A stretch of 64,000 nucleotides of DNA from Arthrobacter sp. NicSoilB8 (GCF_019977355.1 NZ_AP024655.1:3844001-3908000); one strand, 5' to 3'; shown: positions 51,098 to 60,770, numbered from the stretch's first letter. Notes: generated from the sequence alone by a model not told the origin. Numbers and translations are program-made.

Positions 51098-52411
51098 ATG
51101 GTACGTATGGCTAGCAGCACGGCGGTTTCCGCCCTTCCCCAGACAGCTCCACCCGGCACCGGCCGCCCGCGCGGCGTAGTGGTGGCCGGCGTCGTGGCGC
51201 TTGTGCTGATCGGGCTGAACCTGCGCGCCGGCATCACCGGATCCGCCGCGCTCTTCCACGACCTGCAGGCTGTCCTGGGGTACGGGCCGCTGATCGCGGC
51301 CCTGCTCCCCTCGATCCCCACGCTGTGTTTCGCCGTGGCCGGAGCGGCCACGTCGTGGCTGACCCGGCAGCTGGGACTGGAAAAAGCCATCCTGCTCTCC
51401 CTCGTGATGCTCGCCGCGGGGCTGCTGCTCCGGGGCATTCCCTCCACCGGAATGCTGCTCGCGGGAACCGTGGCCGGGATGTCCGGGCTGGCCATCTGCA
51501 ATGTGGCCATGCCCTCTTTCATCAGGGTCCACTTCGCGGACCGCACGTCCCTCATGACCGCCATCTACACGTTGACCATGACCACCGGCGCCACGGTCAC
51601 CGCCGTGCTGATCGTTCCCGTGGCACAGGCGCTTGGCTCGCCGTCCGCGGGCGTCGGCTCCATCGGCATCCTGGCCCTGTCCGCCTGCCTCGGCTTCCTC
51701 CCGATCGCGGTGCACGCCCACCGCAACGCGGCCGCCGGCAAGGCCGCCCGGGTTTCCCCGTGGCCCCTGCTGCGGACCCGCACCGGCGCGATGATCACCT
51801 TGGGCTTCACGGTGCAGGCGCTCCTGGCCTACGCCGTCCTCAGCTGGTTCCCCTACATGCTGGCCACGACAGGGCTCTCCGCGTCCGACAGCGGGCTGAT
51901 GTTCGGGCTCATGCAGCTCGTCTCCGTCCCGGCCGGCATGGTGCTGGTCGCCATCGGCTCACGCCCCCGGATGCTGCGGACCGCGTTCTATCTGGCCACC
52001 GTGACCATGGCCCTCGGCGTCCTCGCGATGCTGGTCGTGCCGACGTCCTGGGCTCCACTGACCGCCGTGCTGCTGGGCTTCGGGCTCGGGATCTTCCCGC
52101 TGGTCATGGTGATGATCAGCCGCAGCGGCCGCACCACGGCCGAGACCACCGCGCTGTCCACCGTGGCCCAGTCCGCCGGGTACCTGCTGGCAACCCTCGG
52201 GCCGTTCGGGATGGGCCTGCTGCACAGCGCCACCAACTCCTGGACGCTGCCCTTGGCGCTCCTGCTGGCCGTGGCCCTGGGCCAGATCGTCGTAGGCCAT
52301 CTCCTGACGGCCAAGCCCACGGAACCGCGCCCCGCCGAACCCCGCCACACAGAACAGCGCCCCGCCGCACCCCGCGCCACTGCGCGGCCCTCAGAAGGAG
52401 CCCGGCGATGA
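51098..52411 (+). CDS. MFS transporter, CynX/NimT-like
   Basis: Protein of 437 aa with 12 transmembrane segments. VVALVLIGLNLRAGITGSAALFHDLQAVLGYGPLIAALLPSIPTLCFAVAG at the N-terminus matches the cyanate/nitroimidazole permease group. A hydrophilic C-terminal tail (about 35 residues: Thr/Glu/Pro/Arg repeats) comes from an imperfect DNA repeat. Starts at ATG 51098; a second ATG at 51107 is possible. The stop overlaps the GntR start as ATGA. Substrate unknown. An antisense frame in the same region is spurious. Confidence 0.88.
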   Translation: MVRMASSTAVSALPQTAPPGTGRPRGVVVAGVVALVLIGLNLRAGITGSAALFHDLQAVLGYGPLIAALLPSIPTLCFAVAGAATSWLTRQLGLEKAILLSLVMLAAGLLLRGIPSTGMLLAGTVAGMSGLAICNVAMPSFIRVHFADRTSLMTAIYTLTMTTGATVTAVLIVPVAQALGSPSAGVGSIGILALSACLGFLPIAVHAHRNAAAGKAARVSPWPLLRTRTGAMITLGFTVQALLAYAVLSWFPYMLATTGLSASDSGLMFGLMQLVSVPAGMVLVAIGSRPRMLRTAFYLATVTMALGVLAMLVVPTSWAPLTAVLLGFGLGIFPLVMVMISRSGRTTAETTALSTVAQSAGYLLATLGPFGMGLLHSATNSWTLPLALLLAVALGQIVVGHLLTAKPTEPRPAEPRHTEQRPAAPRATARPSEGARR

Positions 52412-53088
52412 CACTCACCGCTTCGCACCGCCCGCCGCTGGCGGAGGAAATCACGGCCAAGCTGCGGGCGCTGATCCACTCGGGCGAGTGGCCGCTGCAG
52501 CAGCGCATTCCGGCCGAGCCGGAGCTCATGGCCGCGTTCGGCGTGTCCCGCGGCACCCTGCGCGAGGCGGTCAAGGCACTCGCCCACAGCGGCATGCTCG
52601 AGGTCCGCCGCGGGGACGGCACGTACGTGCGGGCCATCAGCGAGATCGCCGGGGCCACGCAGCGGATGTACGAGGACCATTCCCAGGAGCACATCCTCGA
52701 GGTCCGCGTCGGGCTGGACACCCAGGCTGCCCGGCTCGCCGCCCGTCACGCAACGGCCGACGACGTCGCCGCCCTCCGCGAACTGCTCACCGCACGCCGC
52801 GTCGCGTGGCTGGCCGAGGACTACCCCGCGTGGGCCCGCGCGGACTGGGACTTCCATGTGCGGGTGGCGCAGGCGTCCGCCAACCCGCTGCTGCACGAGC
52901 TGTATGTCAGTTTCGGCGTCGTCTTCCACAACGACCTGCTCCGGCAGCAGCGGCGTGGAGGTTTCAACGGACTGCCGCTGGAGGGCCACGACGAACTGGT
53001 GGCGGCGATCGCCGCGCGCGACGAGGCGGCCGCCGTCGAAAGCGTCACCCGGAACCTGAACTCCTGCGCGGAGTGGCTCCGGGAGTAA
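52408..53088 (+). CDS. GntR-family regulator with FCD domain
   Basis: Protein of 226 aa. The GntR helix-turn-helix is about residues 10-75 (LAEEITAKLRALIHSGEWPLQQRIPAEPELMAAFGVSRGTLREAVKALAHSGMLEVRRGDGTYVR). The FCD-type effector domain (about 80-215) has His in DWDFHVRVA and GHDELVAAI, likely metal ligands for a small acid. GAAGGAG lies 7 bases before ATG 52408. Coupled to the MFS gene, so it probably represses the operon through the palindrome at 51083-51097. Confidence 0.93.
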   Translation: MTLTASHRPPLAEEITAKLRALIHSGEWPLQQRIPAEPELMAAFGVSRGTLREAVKALAHSGMLEVRRGDGTYVRAISEIAGATQRMYEDHSQEHILEVRVGLDTQAARLAARHATADDVAALRELLTARRVAWLAEDYPAWARADWDFHVRVAQASANPLLHELYVSFGVVFHNDLLRQQRRGGFNGLPLEGHDELVAAIAARDEAAAVESVTRNLNSCAEWLRE

Positions 53089-53501
53089 CCTCCTAGGGTT
53101 TTTCCAAGGTGGCCGGATGATGCTCTGTCTCAGTGGCATCCGCCCTTCGCGCTCCGGCCTCGCGGCCAGGCCCGCGGCAGCCGTGCGGATTGCCATCGTC
53201 GGCCGCACCCCGGCCGGTTCAGACGGCCGGCCCCTGCGCCCAGCAGCAGGGGCCGGCTCTTTGGCGTGCCCGGCGCTCGCCCCGGGCCGGCACTGCGCCC
53301 CATTAGGGTCTTAGTGCCGTAGACCGGGTTCCGGCCCCGGTCAAGACTATGAGTGGTAGACGCTGTACGAGGGTGCCCGCGATGGGGGCACCTGCACTTC
53401 AGCCCCAGTCCCGGGACGGAAGTGCCGGTCTCATCGAATGTCAGTCTCGTCGGGTGTCTCAGTGCTGTGATTGCCCCGGCAAGTACGCCGCGAGGAGGTC
53501 G
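53089..53501. other. 413-bp gap before ppk2
   Basis: Contains a GC-rich hairpin with T-run (53226-53262), a second small hairpin (GGTGCCC / GGGCACC at 53372-53392) and AGGAGG before ppk2. I see no gene with an RBS and codon pattern, although several open frames run across it. The 5' part is the 3' end of the GntR operon; the 3' part is a leader for ppk2. Confidence 0.55.
53226..53262 (+). terminator. Rho-independent terminator after the MFS-GntR operon
   Basis: 12-bp stem GCCGGCCCCTGC / GCAGGGGCCGGC with an 8-base loop, then TCTTT. It lies about 140 bases after the GntR stop. Confidence 0.75.
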
Positions 53502-54335
53502 ATGGTGGGCAAGAAGAAGAAAAAGAACAAGAGCGCCGACGGTCAGGGTGAGCAATCCAAGACAAAGATGCCCCGCAAGGAATACGAGGCGGAGATGGCC
53601 GTCCTGCAAGGCGAACTCGTCGCGCTGCAGGAATGGGTGAAGTCCACCGGAGCGAAGATCTGCATCGTGTTCGAGGGCCGCGACACGGCCGGCAAGGGCG
53701 GCACCATCAAGCGCATTGTCGAGCGGGTGAGCCCCCGGGTGTTCCGGGTGGTGGCGCTCCCCACGCCGACGGAGCGGGAGAAGTCCCAGATGTACCTCCA
53801 GCGCTACATGTCGCACTTCCCGGCGGCCGGTGAGGTCGTCATCTTCGACCGCAGCTGGTACAACCGTGCGGGCGTGGAACGCGTGATGGGCTTCTGCACC
53901 CCGGAGCAGACCGAGAGATTCCTCAATATGACTCCGCTGGTTGAGAAGGCCATGGTCGACTCCGGAATGATCCTGCTCAAGTACTGGCTGGAGGTCAGCC
54001 CGGACGAGCAGACCCGGCGTCTGGAGAGCCGGCGGGAAGATCCCCGCAAGACGTGGAAGTTGTCGCCGATGGACCTCAAGTCCTACAGCCGCTGGTACGA
54101 CTATTCCCGGGCCCGGGACGCCATGTTCGAGGCCACCGACACCGCCTGGGCGCCCTGGTATGTCGTGAACAACGACGTCAAGAAGCGCGGCCGGCTCAAC
54201 ATCATCAGCCACCTGCTCAGCCAGGTGCCCTACGAGCCGTTCCCGGGGCTCGACGTCGAGCTCCCGAAGCGCCAGAAGGCCGGCGACTACCGCGAGCCGA
54301 CCCTGGCGGTCCGGCGCATCCCGACCCCGTTCTGA
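53502..54335 (+). CDS. ppk2: Polyphosphate kinase 2 (single domain)
   Basis: Transfers phosphate from polyphosphate to nucleoside diphosphate. Protein of 277 aa from ATG 53502, supported by AGGAGG 3 bases before; earlier frames lack it. A Lys-rich start (KKKKKNK) leads to Walker A EGRDTAGKGG (residues 58-67), lid PTPTEREKSQMYLQRY, Walker B VVIFDRSWYNRAGVERVMGF and RREDPRKTWKLSPMDLKS. Typical of class I PPK2. A P-type ATPase starts 28 bases downstream, so they are probably co-transcribed. Confidence 0.95.
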   Translation: MVGKKKKKNKSADGQGEQSKTKMPRKEYEAEMAVLQGELVALQEWVKSTGAKICIVFEGRDTAGKGGTIKRIVERVSPRVFRVVALPTPTEREKSQMYLQRYMSHFPAAGEVVIFDRSWYNRAGVERVMGFCTPEQTERFLNMTPLVEKAMVDSGMILLKYWLEVSPDEQTRRLESRREDPRKTWKLSPMDLKSYSRWYDYSRARDAMFEATDTAWAPWYVVNNDVKKRGRLNIISHLLSQVPYEPFPGLDVELPKRQKAGDYREPTLAVRRIPTPF

Positions 54336-54363
54336 GCGGCGCCACGGCGATGAGGAGGAAGTC

Positions 54364-57129
54364 ATGAACGACAATCCCGGAGCGGCGGCAGGGCTGGCCG
54401 CGACCGAAGCGGACGCGACGTGGTACGCCCTGGCACCGGCGGAGGTTGCAGCCGAACTCAGGGTGGACCCGGCCAGCGGCTTGAGCGCGGCCGAGGCGCA
54501 GCAGCGGCTGCAGGAGTACGGGCCGAACGCCCTGGCCGCGGCGAAGCAGGAGCCGGTCTGGAAACGGTTCTTCAAGCACTACCGGGACTACATGCAAATC
54601 GTGCTCGTGGTCGCCGCCTTGGTCAGCCTGCTGATCGAGGAATACGGGACCGCAATCGGGCTCGCCCTGCTGACACTGTTCAACGCGTGGCTGGGATACC
54701 ACCAGGAGGGCAAGGCCGAAGAGGCCGCCGCGTCCCTGGGCAAGATGATGAAAGCGATGGCCAAGGTGCGCCGCGACGGCGTCATGGCGGAAGTCCCCGC
54801 CGAGCAGATTGTGCCAGGCGATATCGTGGTGGTCGACGCCGGTGACCGCGTCCCCGCCGACGGCCGGGTGATCCAGGCGGCAACCCTCCAGATCGAGGAG
54901 GGGGCCCTGACCGGCGAGAGCGTTGCCGTCGAGAAAGACACCGCTGCCATCCACCGGCACGACGTCGGCATCGGCGACCGCGTGAACATGGCGTTCATGA
55001 ACACCAACGTAACCCGGGGCCACGGCGAGATCCTTGTGACCACCACCGGCATGGGGTCAGAGGTCGGCCACATCGCCAACATGCTGTCCGGACAAAAGGA
55101 GGAGAAGACCCCCCTCACGAAGCAGGTGGACCGGCTCACCATCTTCATCATCATTGCGGCCCTCTTCGCGTTCGTCGCGATCGTGGTGATGGGCCTGGCC
55201 CAAGGCGAGTCCTTCGCGGTGCTCTTCGGAATCGGCGTGGCACTGGCCGTGGGCTCCATCCCGGATGCGCTGCCCGCCGTCGTCACCACGATCCTGTCCG
55301 TCGGCTCGGTGAACATGGCCAAGAAGAACGCCATCATGAAGGTCCTGCCTGCGGTTGAGACGCTGGGCTCCACGTCGGCCATCAACTCGGACAAAACCGG
55401 GACCCTGACCCTGAACCAGATGACGGTGCGGGAAATCGTGACCGTGCAGCACCACTACACCGTCAGCGGTGAGGGCTACAGCTTCGATGGCCAGGTCCAA
55501 CGGACCACCGGCGACGCCGAACACGACCTGGACTACGTGATGTTCCCGTGCGCGCTGTGCAACGACTCGGACATCCAGGACGGCGAAGTCATCGGCGACC
55601 CCACCGAGGCCGCGTTGTACGTGCTCGCGCAGAAGGGCGGCGTGGACGTCACGGAATTCCGCAGGAACCACCCGCGGGTGGCGTCCGTCCCCTTTGACTC
55701 CGACTACAAGTTCATGGCCACCTTCCACCGGATGCCTGGCGCCGACGGCAGGCCTGTCATCCGGGCCTACGTGAAGGGGGCGCCCGACGTCGTCCTCAAC
55801 CGGTCCTCGACCGGGCGGATGCCGGGCGGCCGCGCCGAGCCCCTCACCGACGAATCGCGGGCGAAAGTGCTGGCCGCGAACGATCGCATCGCCAGCCAGG
55901 GCAGGCGGGTGCTGGCCCTGGCACAGCGCGAGTTCGACCCGGCAACGTTCCAGCCGTCGGGCGACCTGATGGCGCTGATGCAGGACCTGGAGATTTCTGC
56001 GCTGATCGGCGAGGTGGACCCGCCGCGCGCTGAGGCGGTGGCCGCCATCGCCAAGGCCAAGCACGCCGGCATCCGGGTCCGGATGATCACCGGCGACCAT
56101 GCCGTCACCGCGGCGGCGATCGCCGAGGAACTGGGCATCAGGGGCCGCGCGGTCACCGGTGCAGAGTTCGCCGCCATGAGCGACTCCGAGGCCGACAGCC
56201 AGGTGGACGGGATCGGCGTGATTGCCCGGGTGGCCCCCGAGCACAAGGTCAGGCTGGTCCAGGTCCTCAAGCGAAAGGGCCACGTCGTCGCGATGACCGG
56301 CGACGGCGTCAATGACGCGCCCGCCATCGCCGCGGCGGACATCGGGATCGCCATGGGCATCACGGGCACCGATGTCGCCAAGGGAGCGGCCAAGATGATC
56401 CTGGCCGACGACAACTTCGCCACAATCGTCACCGCCGTCGAGCAGGGCCGGCTGGTCTATGACAACCTGCAGAAGTTCATCCGGATCCAGGTCGCCAACC
56501 TGTTCATGTTCATCCTGGCCTTCATCGGGTCATCGGCGTTCGCGATCGCCGGGACGGCGCTGCTCAGCCCGGCGCAGGTGCTGTGGATCCACATGGCGAT
56601 CGTCGCCCCCATCGGCGCCGTGATGGGCCTGGACCTCGCGACGCCGGGCATCATGGACCGCAAGCCGCGGCCCTTCAATCAGCCGATCATCGTCCGGTCG
56701 ATGATGGTGCGACTGCTCGTCGTCGGGCTCTTCATGGCGGCCGCGACGCTGGTTCTCGTGCAGATCGGCAAGACCACCTACGGCTCACTGGAAATCGGCC
56801 AGAGCATGGCCATTGTTGGCCTGGGGCTCATGAACATCGCCGTCGCGCTCAACCTGCGGTTCCCCGAGGAGAGCGCGTTCGGGCCCTCCACGGTGTCCAA
56901 CCCGAAGCTGCTCTGGGCGTTCGCGTGGGCCTTCGTGGGCTCGATGCTGATCACCCAGATCCGGGTCCTCCAGGACCTGTTCGGGACCGTTCCGCTCACC
57001 GGTGCGCAGTGGGTGAACTGCCTCGTGCCGGCCGTGGTGCTGCTGCTCCTTGGCGAGCTGTTCAAGCTGATCCTGCGGGCCCGGCACCCGAAGGAACAGG
57101 CCAAGGCCGCGGTGCCAGCCGCCGCGTGA
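54364..57129 (+). CDS. P-type (P2A-like) cation ATPase
   Basis: Pumps a cation using ATP. Protein of 921 aa. TGES (183-186), D343 in DKTGTLT, the TGDGVNDAPA motif and KGAPDVVLN are present. TM4 reads SIPDALPAVVT (298-308) where calcium pumps have a P-E-G-L-P motif; TM6 (HMAIVAPIGAVMGLDLATPGIM) lacks the N-L-x-T-D ligands. So calcium specificity is doubtful. RBS GGAGGA lies 5 bases before ATG 54364, directly downstream of ppk2. Confidence 0.93.
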   Translation: MNDNPGAAAGLAATEADATWYALAPAEVAAELRVDPASGLSAAEAQQRLQEYGPNALAAAKQEPVWKRFFKHYRDYMQIVLVVAALVSLLIEEYGTAIGLALLTLFNAWLGYHQEGKAEEAAASLGKMMKAMAKVRRDGVMAEVPAEQIVPGDIVVVDAGDRVPADGRVIQAATLQIEEGALTGESVAVEKDTAAIHRHDVGIGDRVNMAFMNTNVTRGHGEILVTTTGMGSEVGHIANMLSGQKEEKTPLTKQVDRLTIFIIIAALFAFVAIVVMGLAQGESFAVLFGIGVALAVGSIPDALPAVVTTILSVGSVNMAKKNAIMKVLPAVETLGSTSAINSDKTGTLTLNQMTVREIVTVQHHYTVSGEGYSFDGQVQRTTGDAEHDLDYVMFPCALCNDSDIQDGEVIGDPTEAALYVLAQKGGVDVTEFRRNHPRVASVPFDSDYKFMATFHRMPGADGRPVIRAYVKGAPDVVLNRSSTGRMPGGRAEPLTDESRAKVLAANDRIASQGRRVLALAQREFDPATFQPSGDLMALMQDLEISALIGEVDPPRAEAVAAIAKAKHAGIRVRMITGDHAVTAAAIAEELGIRGRAVTGAEFAAMSDSEADSQVDGIGVIARVAPEHKVRLVQVLKRKGHVVAMTGDGVNDAPAIAAADIGIAMGITGTDVAKGAAKMILADDNFATIVTAVEQGRLVYDNLQKFIRIQVANLFMFILAFIGSSAFAIAGTALLSPAQVLWIHMAIVAPIGAVMGLDLATPGIMDRKPRPFNQPIIVRSMMVRLLVVGLFMAAATLVLVQIGKTTYGSLEIGQSMAIVGLGLMNIAVALNLRFPEESAFGPSTVSNPKLLWAFAWAFVGSMLITQIRVLQDLFGTVPLTGAQWVNCLVPAVVLLLLGELFKLILRARHPKEQAKAAVPAAA

Positions 57130-57246
57130 GCCGTTGCCGCGTCAGTGAGGGGCTGCGTCAGCGCATCCGCAACTGCTGAGGGCCGGAACGCCACGTTCCG
57201 GCCCTCAGGGGTTGGGGCTTTTCGTGGCGGTGCCCGCGTCCAAGAT

Positions 57247-57783
57247 CTAGCGGACGAGGCCCTTCAGGACGTTCATCGGGCGCTGCATTTCGCCGTGCTT
57301 GGCGCCGAGGACAATCACCCAGCCGGCAAACACGGGAATGGCCCACTGCAGGATCTTCAACTGCTGCTGCGCGGCCCTCAGCTCCTCTGAGGCTTCCGGC
57401 TTAGGCTCGGTGGCGCCCTTGGCTCCCTCTGCGGCCAGCCTTTCCACCTTTGCACCCTGCAAGCCGGCGTACAGGGTCACGGCCACGCCGGCGAGGGTGA
57501 CGACGGACTTGTAGGCGCTAAGGCGCGTGACGCCGTCCTGCTTGGCCATCCGGCCCTTGTTCTCCCACATGATGGCCAGTCCGGAGAGGAGATGCCCGCC
57601 GAACGCGGCCGCCTGGTAGGGCGCCCACTTCTTCCAGCCCAGGCTTGACAGCCGGGTACGTTCCGCTGGGTCCTTGGCTTCCGCCGCAGCTCCGTTGAGC
57701 CCGATGGCACCCATCAGCGAACCGCCGAACCAGGCGGCCGCCGTCAGGTCATGAATGGATCGGGCAACAAGATTTCCTGCCAT
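57247..57783 (-). CDS. Four-helix membrane protein of unknown function
   Basis: Protein of 178 aa from ATG 57783 (AGGAAG 8 bases before). Segments: ARSIHDLTAAAWFGGSLMGAIGLNGAA, WAPYQAAAFGGHLLSGLAIM, AYKSVVTLAGVAVTLYAGLQGA and LQWAIPVFAGWVIVLGA. A charged helical stretch (GAKGATEPKPEASEELRAAQQQLK) lies before the last. I do not recognise the family. Divergent from the DUF1206 gene. The long open frame to 58371 covers that neighbour and is not real. Confidence 0.75.
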   Translation of the reverse strand: MAGNLVARSIHDLTAAAWFGGSLMGAIGLNGAAAEAKDPAERTRLSSLGWKKWAPYQAAAFGGHLLSGLAIMWENKGRMAKQDGVTRLSAYKSVVTLAGVAVTLYAGLQGAKVERLAAEGAKGATEPKPEASEELRAAQQQLKILQWAIPVFAGWVIVLGAKHGEMQRPMNVLKGLVR

Positions 57784-58012
57784 GGTGAGCTTCCTATCGT
57801 CTGTCTTCTCGTCTGTCTTCGAAGCCGAAACCGCGGAGGCCCCGAGGCTGCCAGCAACGGGACGTCCACGGGCTGCAACGCCTCGGCTATGGTAAGCATA
57901 CTTAGCACCAACGTGATAGCCCCCGCGGTTCCCGCTTCGTGCCGCGTAGAATCGGGCCCGTGGGCGCAACCCTGGGCTCAACACCGGGCACGACACCGAC
58001 CCGCCGGAGCAA

Positions 58013-58873
58013 ATGAGGTTCAGAAGCACCGTCATGGCAGAACAAGAGTCCGGATTGGAAGCCGCCATCGGCGGCGCCGCCGACGCCGCCGAGGCGGCGT
58101 CAGACAGCAGCGTGCTCGACGTCGTCGCACGTTCGGGTTTCGCCGTGATGGCGCTGCTGCACGTGGTCATCGGGGCCATCGCCGTCGCCCTGGTCCTGGG
58201 CGCCCCCGGCCAGGCCGAACCCACCGGCGCCATCGGACAGCTTGCCGCCAACCCCTGGGGCCCGGCCGTGATGTGGGCGGGCTGTCTCGCCTGCGCGGGG
58301 CTCTCGCTCTGGCAGCTGAGCGAAGCGACCCTGCGGGCCCGGCACCTTCCGCGCGGCGACCGGATGGGCAAACTCGTCTCATCCGGTTTCCTCGCTATTG
58401 CCTACGGAAGCGTAGGGCTGAGTTTCGCCGGCTTCGCACTCGGCCAACCCGGTGACTCAGGAGACTCAACGCGGGACTTCAGCGCCGCGGTCGTGCACGG
58501 CCCCTTCGGCATACCGGCCCTGATCGGGCTCGGCCTGACAATCATCGGGATCGGCGTGTACTTCATCGTCAAGGGCCTCGGGAAGAAGTTCAAGGAGGAA
58601 CTGCCCCGCTTCGAAGGGACCCGCCGGGGCAAGCTGCTCAGCGCGCTCGGGGTCGCCGGCCACGTCGCGAAAGGGCTGGCGCTGATTCTTACGGGACTGC
58701 TGTTCGTGACCGCCGCGGCGACTAACGACCCCAATTCTTCCACCGGCCTGGACGGCAGCCTCAAGGCGCTCCGGGAGCACCCGTTCGGCCCGTACCTGCT
58801 CCTGGCGATCGGGGCGGGCTTCATCGCCTACGGCGGATTCGCCCTGGTGCGCGCCCGTTTTGGACGGATGTAG
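58013..58873 (+). CDS. DUF1206 membrane protein
   Basis: Protein of 286 aa from ATG 58013 (GGAG 5 bases before), or 279 aa from ATG 58034. Six transmembrane segments in three similar pairs, e.g. VLDVVARSGFAVMALLHVVIGAIAVALVLG, LVSSGFLAIAYGSVGLSFAGFALG and LLSALGVAGHVAKGLALILTGLLFV. The three-fold repeat is the DUF1206 pattern. Function unknown. Confidence 0.85.
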   Translation: MRFRSTVMAEQESGLEAAIGGAADAAEAASDSSVLDVVARSGFAVMALLHVVIGAIAVALVLGAPGQAEPTGAIGQLAANPWGPAVMWAGCLACAGLSLWQLSEATLRARHLPRGDRMGKLVSSGFLAIAYGSVGLSFAGFALGQPGDSGDSTRDFSAAVVHGPFGIPALIGLGLTIIGIGVYFIVKGLGKKFKEELPRFEGTRRGKLLSALGVAGHVAKGLALILTGLLFVTAAATNDPNSSTGLDGSLKALREHPFGPYLLLAIGAGFIAYGGFALVRARFGRM

Positions 58874-58987
58874 CCGAACGTCGCGGGTGCGGTTTCCTTG
58901 TTGGAGGCCACCCCCGGGGCTATCGTGGAGCTAGTCCTCGGGCCGTGCTGGGACGGCCACCGGTGGCAGGTCTCGCAGAGGTATGTC

Positions 58988-59569
58988 ATGAGTTACATCC
59001 CCGTCAGCAGGCGCACGATCAGACGGCACCGTGAATCCGAGCGGTCCACCCGGCGCCTCGTGGTAGCCCTGTGCGCAGCGGCCGCCGTAGCGTGGCTGTT
59101 GTCGGTTACGTTGTCCACCGCGGTGCATGTCGACACGTTTGCCCACAGCATCGCCGTCGTGCTGCACGTGCTGTTCCTCGTGGTGGCCTTCGGCGCCATC
59201 ATCCTGGTGGACTGGCACGGCTTCCTGTGGCTTATCGGCAGACGCGAACTGAGTGAAATCATCCGGCTCGACGGGGCGGCCACCCCGCTGATCTGGGGCG
59301 GTCTGGCCGGCATGCTGGCCACCGGCGTGTTCCTGAACCCGCACCTGACCAACCCGATGACAGACGTCAAGCTCGCCGCCGTGCTGGTGCTCAGCCTGAA
59401 CGGCATCCTGCTTATCCCGCTCATGCGGCGGCTGGCCCGGCTGCCGTCCGATTCCTCGTTCACGGACCTGACCCTCGGCCAGCGGGTACACATGATGTCC
59501 TGCCTGGGGATCTCGCAGGTGTGCTGGTGGACGGCGATCATCATCGGGTTCATCAACGGGCAGTTCTGA
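58988..59569 (+). CDS. Membrane protein, possible DUF2269-like
   Basis: Protein of 193 aa from ATG 58988 (AGAGG 6 bases before). Four to five transmembrane segments: LVVALCAAAAVAWLLSVTLS, IAVVLHVLFLVVAFGAIILVDWHGFLWL, ATPLIWGGLAGMLATGVFL, LAAVLVLSLNGILLIPLMRRL and SCLGISQVCWWTAIIIGFI. His and Asp in the second segment could be functional. Family assignment is weak. Convergent with topoisomerase IB. Confidence 0.72.
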   Translation: MSYIPVSRRTIRRHRESERSTRRLVVALCAAAAVAWLLSVTLSTAVHVDTFAHSIAVVLHVLFLVVAFGAIILVDWHGFLWLIGRRELSEIIRLDGAATPLIWGGLAGMLATGVFLNPHLTNPMTDVKLAAVLVLSLNGILLIPLMRRLARLPSDSSFTDLTLGQRVHMMSCLGISQVCWWTAIIIGFINGQF

Positions 59570-59588
59570 CAGGCAGCTGCGCAGCGGC

Positions 59589-60617
59589 CTAAGCGGGCAG
59601 GTCCTTGGCCTTGGCGGGCAGGGCCTTGGCCGGCAGGGGGACCACGGCACCTTCCTGGTACAGCAGGGCCCGGACCTCGGATTCGGCGGAATCCAGTCGT
59701 TTGGGATCGATCGTCTCGCCGGCGGCGAAATGGTCCAGCAGCCGGGGGTCCACGTAGCTCTTGCGGGCAATCGACGGCGTATTGCCGAGCACCGCGGCCG
59801 CGTCGACCATGGCCCGGCTCACCGCCCGTTTGCGGGCGGCCACCTTGGACTGCGGCCCGCTCCGGGCCAGGCTGACGGCCGCCGCCACGGTTCCCCGCAG
59901 GGTGCGGAAGTCCTTGGCGGTGAAGTCCTCCCCCGTGCGCTCCTTGACGTATGCGTTGATGTCCGGGCTGGACACCGGATGCCAGCGGCCGCCTTCCTTG
60001 TACGCCAGCAGCCGGGCGTTGCCGCCGCGCCGCTTGAGCTGGCGCACCACGGCGGCGAGGTCGCCGTCGTCGATCCGTGATTCCCAGGTCTTGCCGCTCT
60101 TGGCCGGGAAGCTGAGCCTGAGCTCGTCCCGGCGTACGCGGACGTGGGCGCACAGCAAGGTGGCCAGGCCGTGGCTGCCGTTCTCGTTGGTGTACCGCTC
60201 CGAGCCGACCCGGAGCGAGCCGCTGTCCAGCATCCGGAACGCGGCCGCCAGCACGCGCTCCCGGCTGAATCCGTCGGAGCGCAGGTCCAGGGTCACCAGC
60301 CGGCGTGCGGCGGGGAGCGTTTCGGCAAGCTGGAGGGCCCGGTCGAACTTGAGCCGGTCCTTCTTCTCGCGCCAGCTGGGGTGGTAGATGTACTGCCGGC
60401 GGCCCACGGCGTCCAACCCGGTGGCCTGGATGTGCCCGTTGTCGTACGGGGCGATCCAGACGTCCGTCCAGGCCGGCGGAATGCCGATGTGCTCCAGCCG
60501 GTCGCGCACGGGACCGGGCGGCAGCGTGGACCCGTCCAGGTCCTTGTAGCTGAAACCGGTTCCGGCGGGGACCCTGCGGTACCCGCGGCCGGACGCGTTG
60601 CTGTGCCGGAGCCTCAT
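59589..60617 (-). CDS. DNA topoisomerase IB
   Basis: Relaxes supercoils by cutting one strand through a 3'-phosphotyrosine. Protein of 342 aa, as in other bacterial type IB enzymes. N-terminal domain: GIPPAWTDVWIAPYDNGHIQATGLDAVGRRQYIYHPSWREKKDRLKFDR (about 46-94). Catalytic Arg in DFRTLRGT and the Tyr in ARKSYVDPRLL (about 288). The C-terminus is a short Ala/Lys tail. Common in actinobacteria as a second topoisomerase. Starts at ATG 60617. Confidence 0.94.
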   Translation of the reverse strand: MRLRHSNASGRGYRRVPAGTGFSYKDLDGSTLPPGPVRDRLEHIGIPPAWTDVWIAPYDNGHIQATGLDAVGRRQYIYHPSWREKKDRLKFDRALQLAETLPAARRLVTLDLRSDGFSRERVLAAAFRMLDSGSLRVGSERYTNENGSHGLATLLCAHVRVRRDELRLSFPAKSGKTWESRIDDGDLAAVVRQLKRRGGNARLLAYKEGGRWHPVSSPDINAYVKERTGEDFTAKDFRTLRGTVAAAVSLARSGPQSKVAARKRAVSRAMVDAAAVLGNTPSIARKSYVDPRLLDHFAAGETIDPKRLDSAESEVRALLYQEGAVVPLPAKALPAKAKDLPA

Positions 60618-60693
60618 TGGCCGGCCCCGGGCGAAACGTGCTCTTCCATGACGGTAAGCCTACTGACTACCGCCAGGGTTTCCACGCTTCCAA

Positions 60694-60758
60694 GCAACGC
60701 GGGGTCACTTCGCGCCCATAATCCCGCCGGGGATGGGCGCGGAGTGACCCCGCGTTGC
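60694..60758. repeat. Interspersed palindromic element, copy F
   Basis: Arms GCAACGCGGGGTCACTTCGC... and ...GCGGAGTGACCCCGCGTTGC, one mismatch in the right arm. It lies 12 bases after the stop of the second ferredoxin-NADP reductase (minus). Confidence 0.94.
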
Positions 60759-60770
60759 TCTGTGGGTGCG

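Noticed and set aside
53117..53314. Small gene in the gap before ppk2
   Set aside because: The 65-codon frame lacks an RBS, has low-complexity composition and contains the terminator hairpin.
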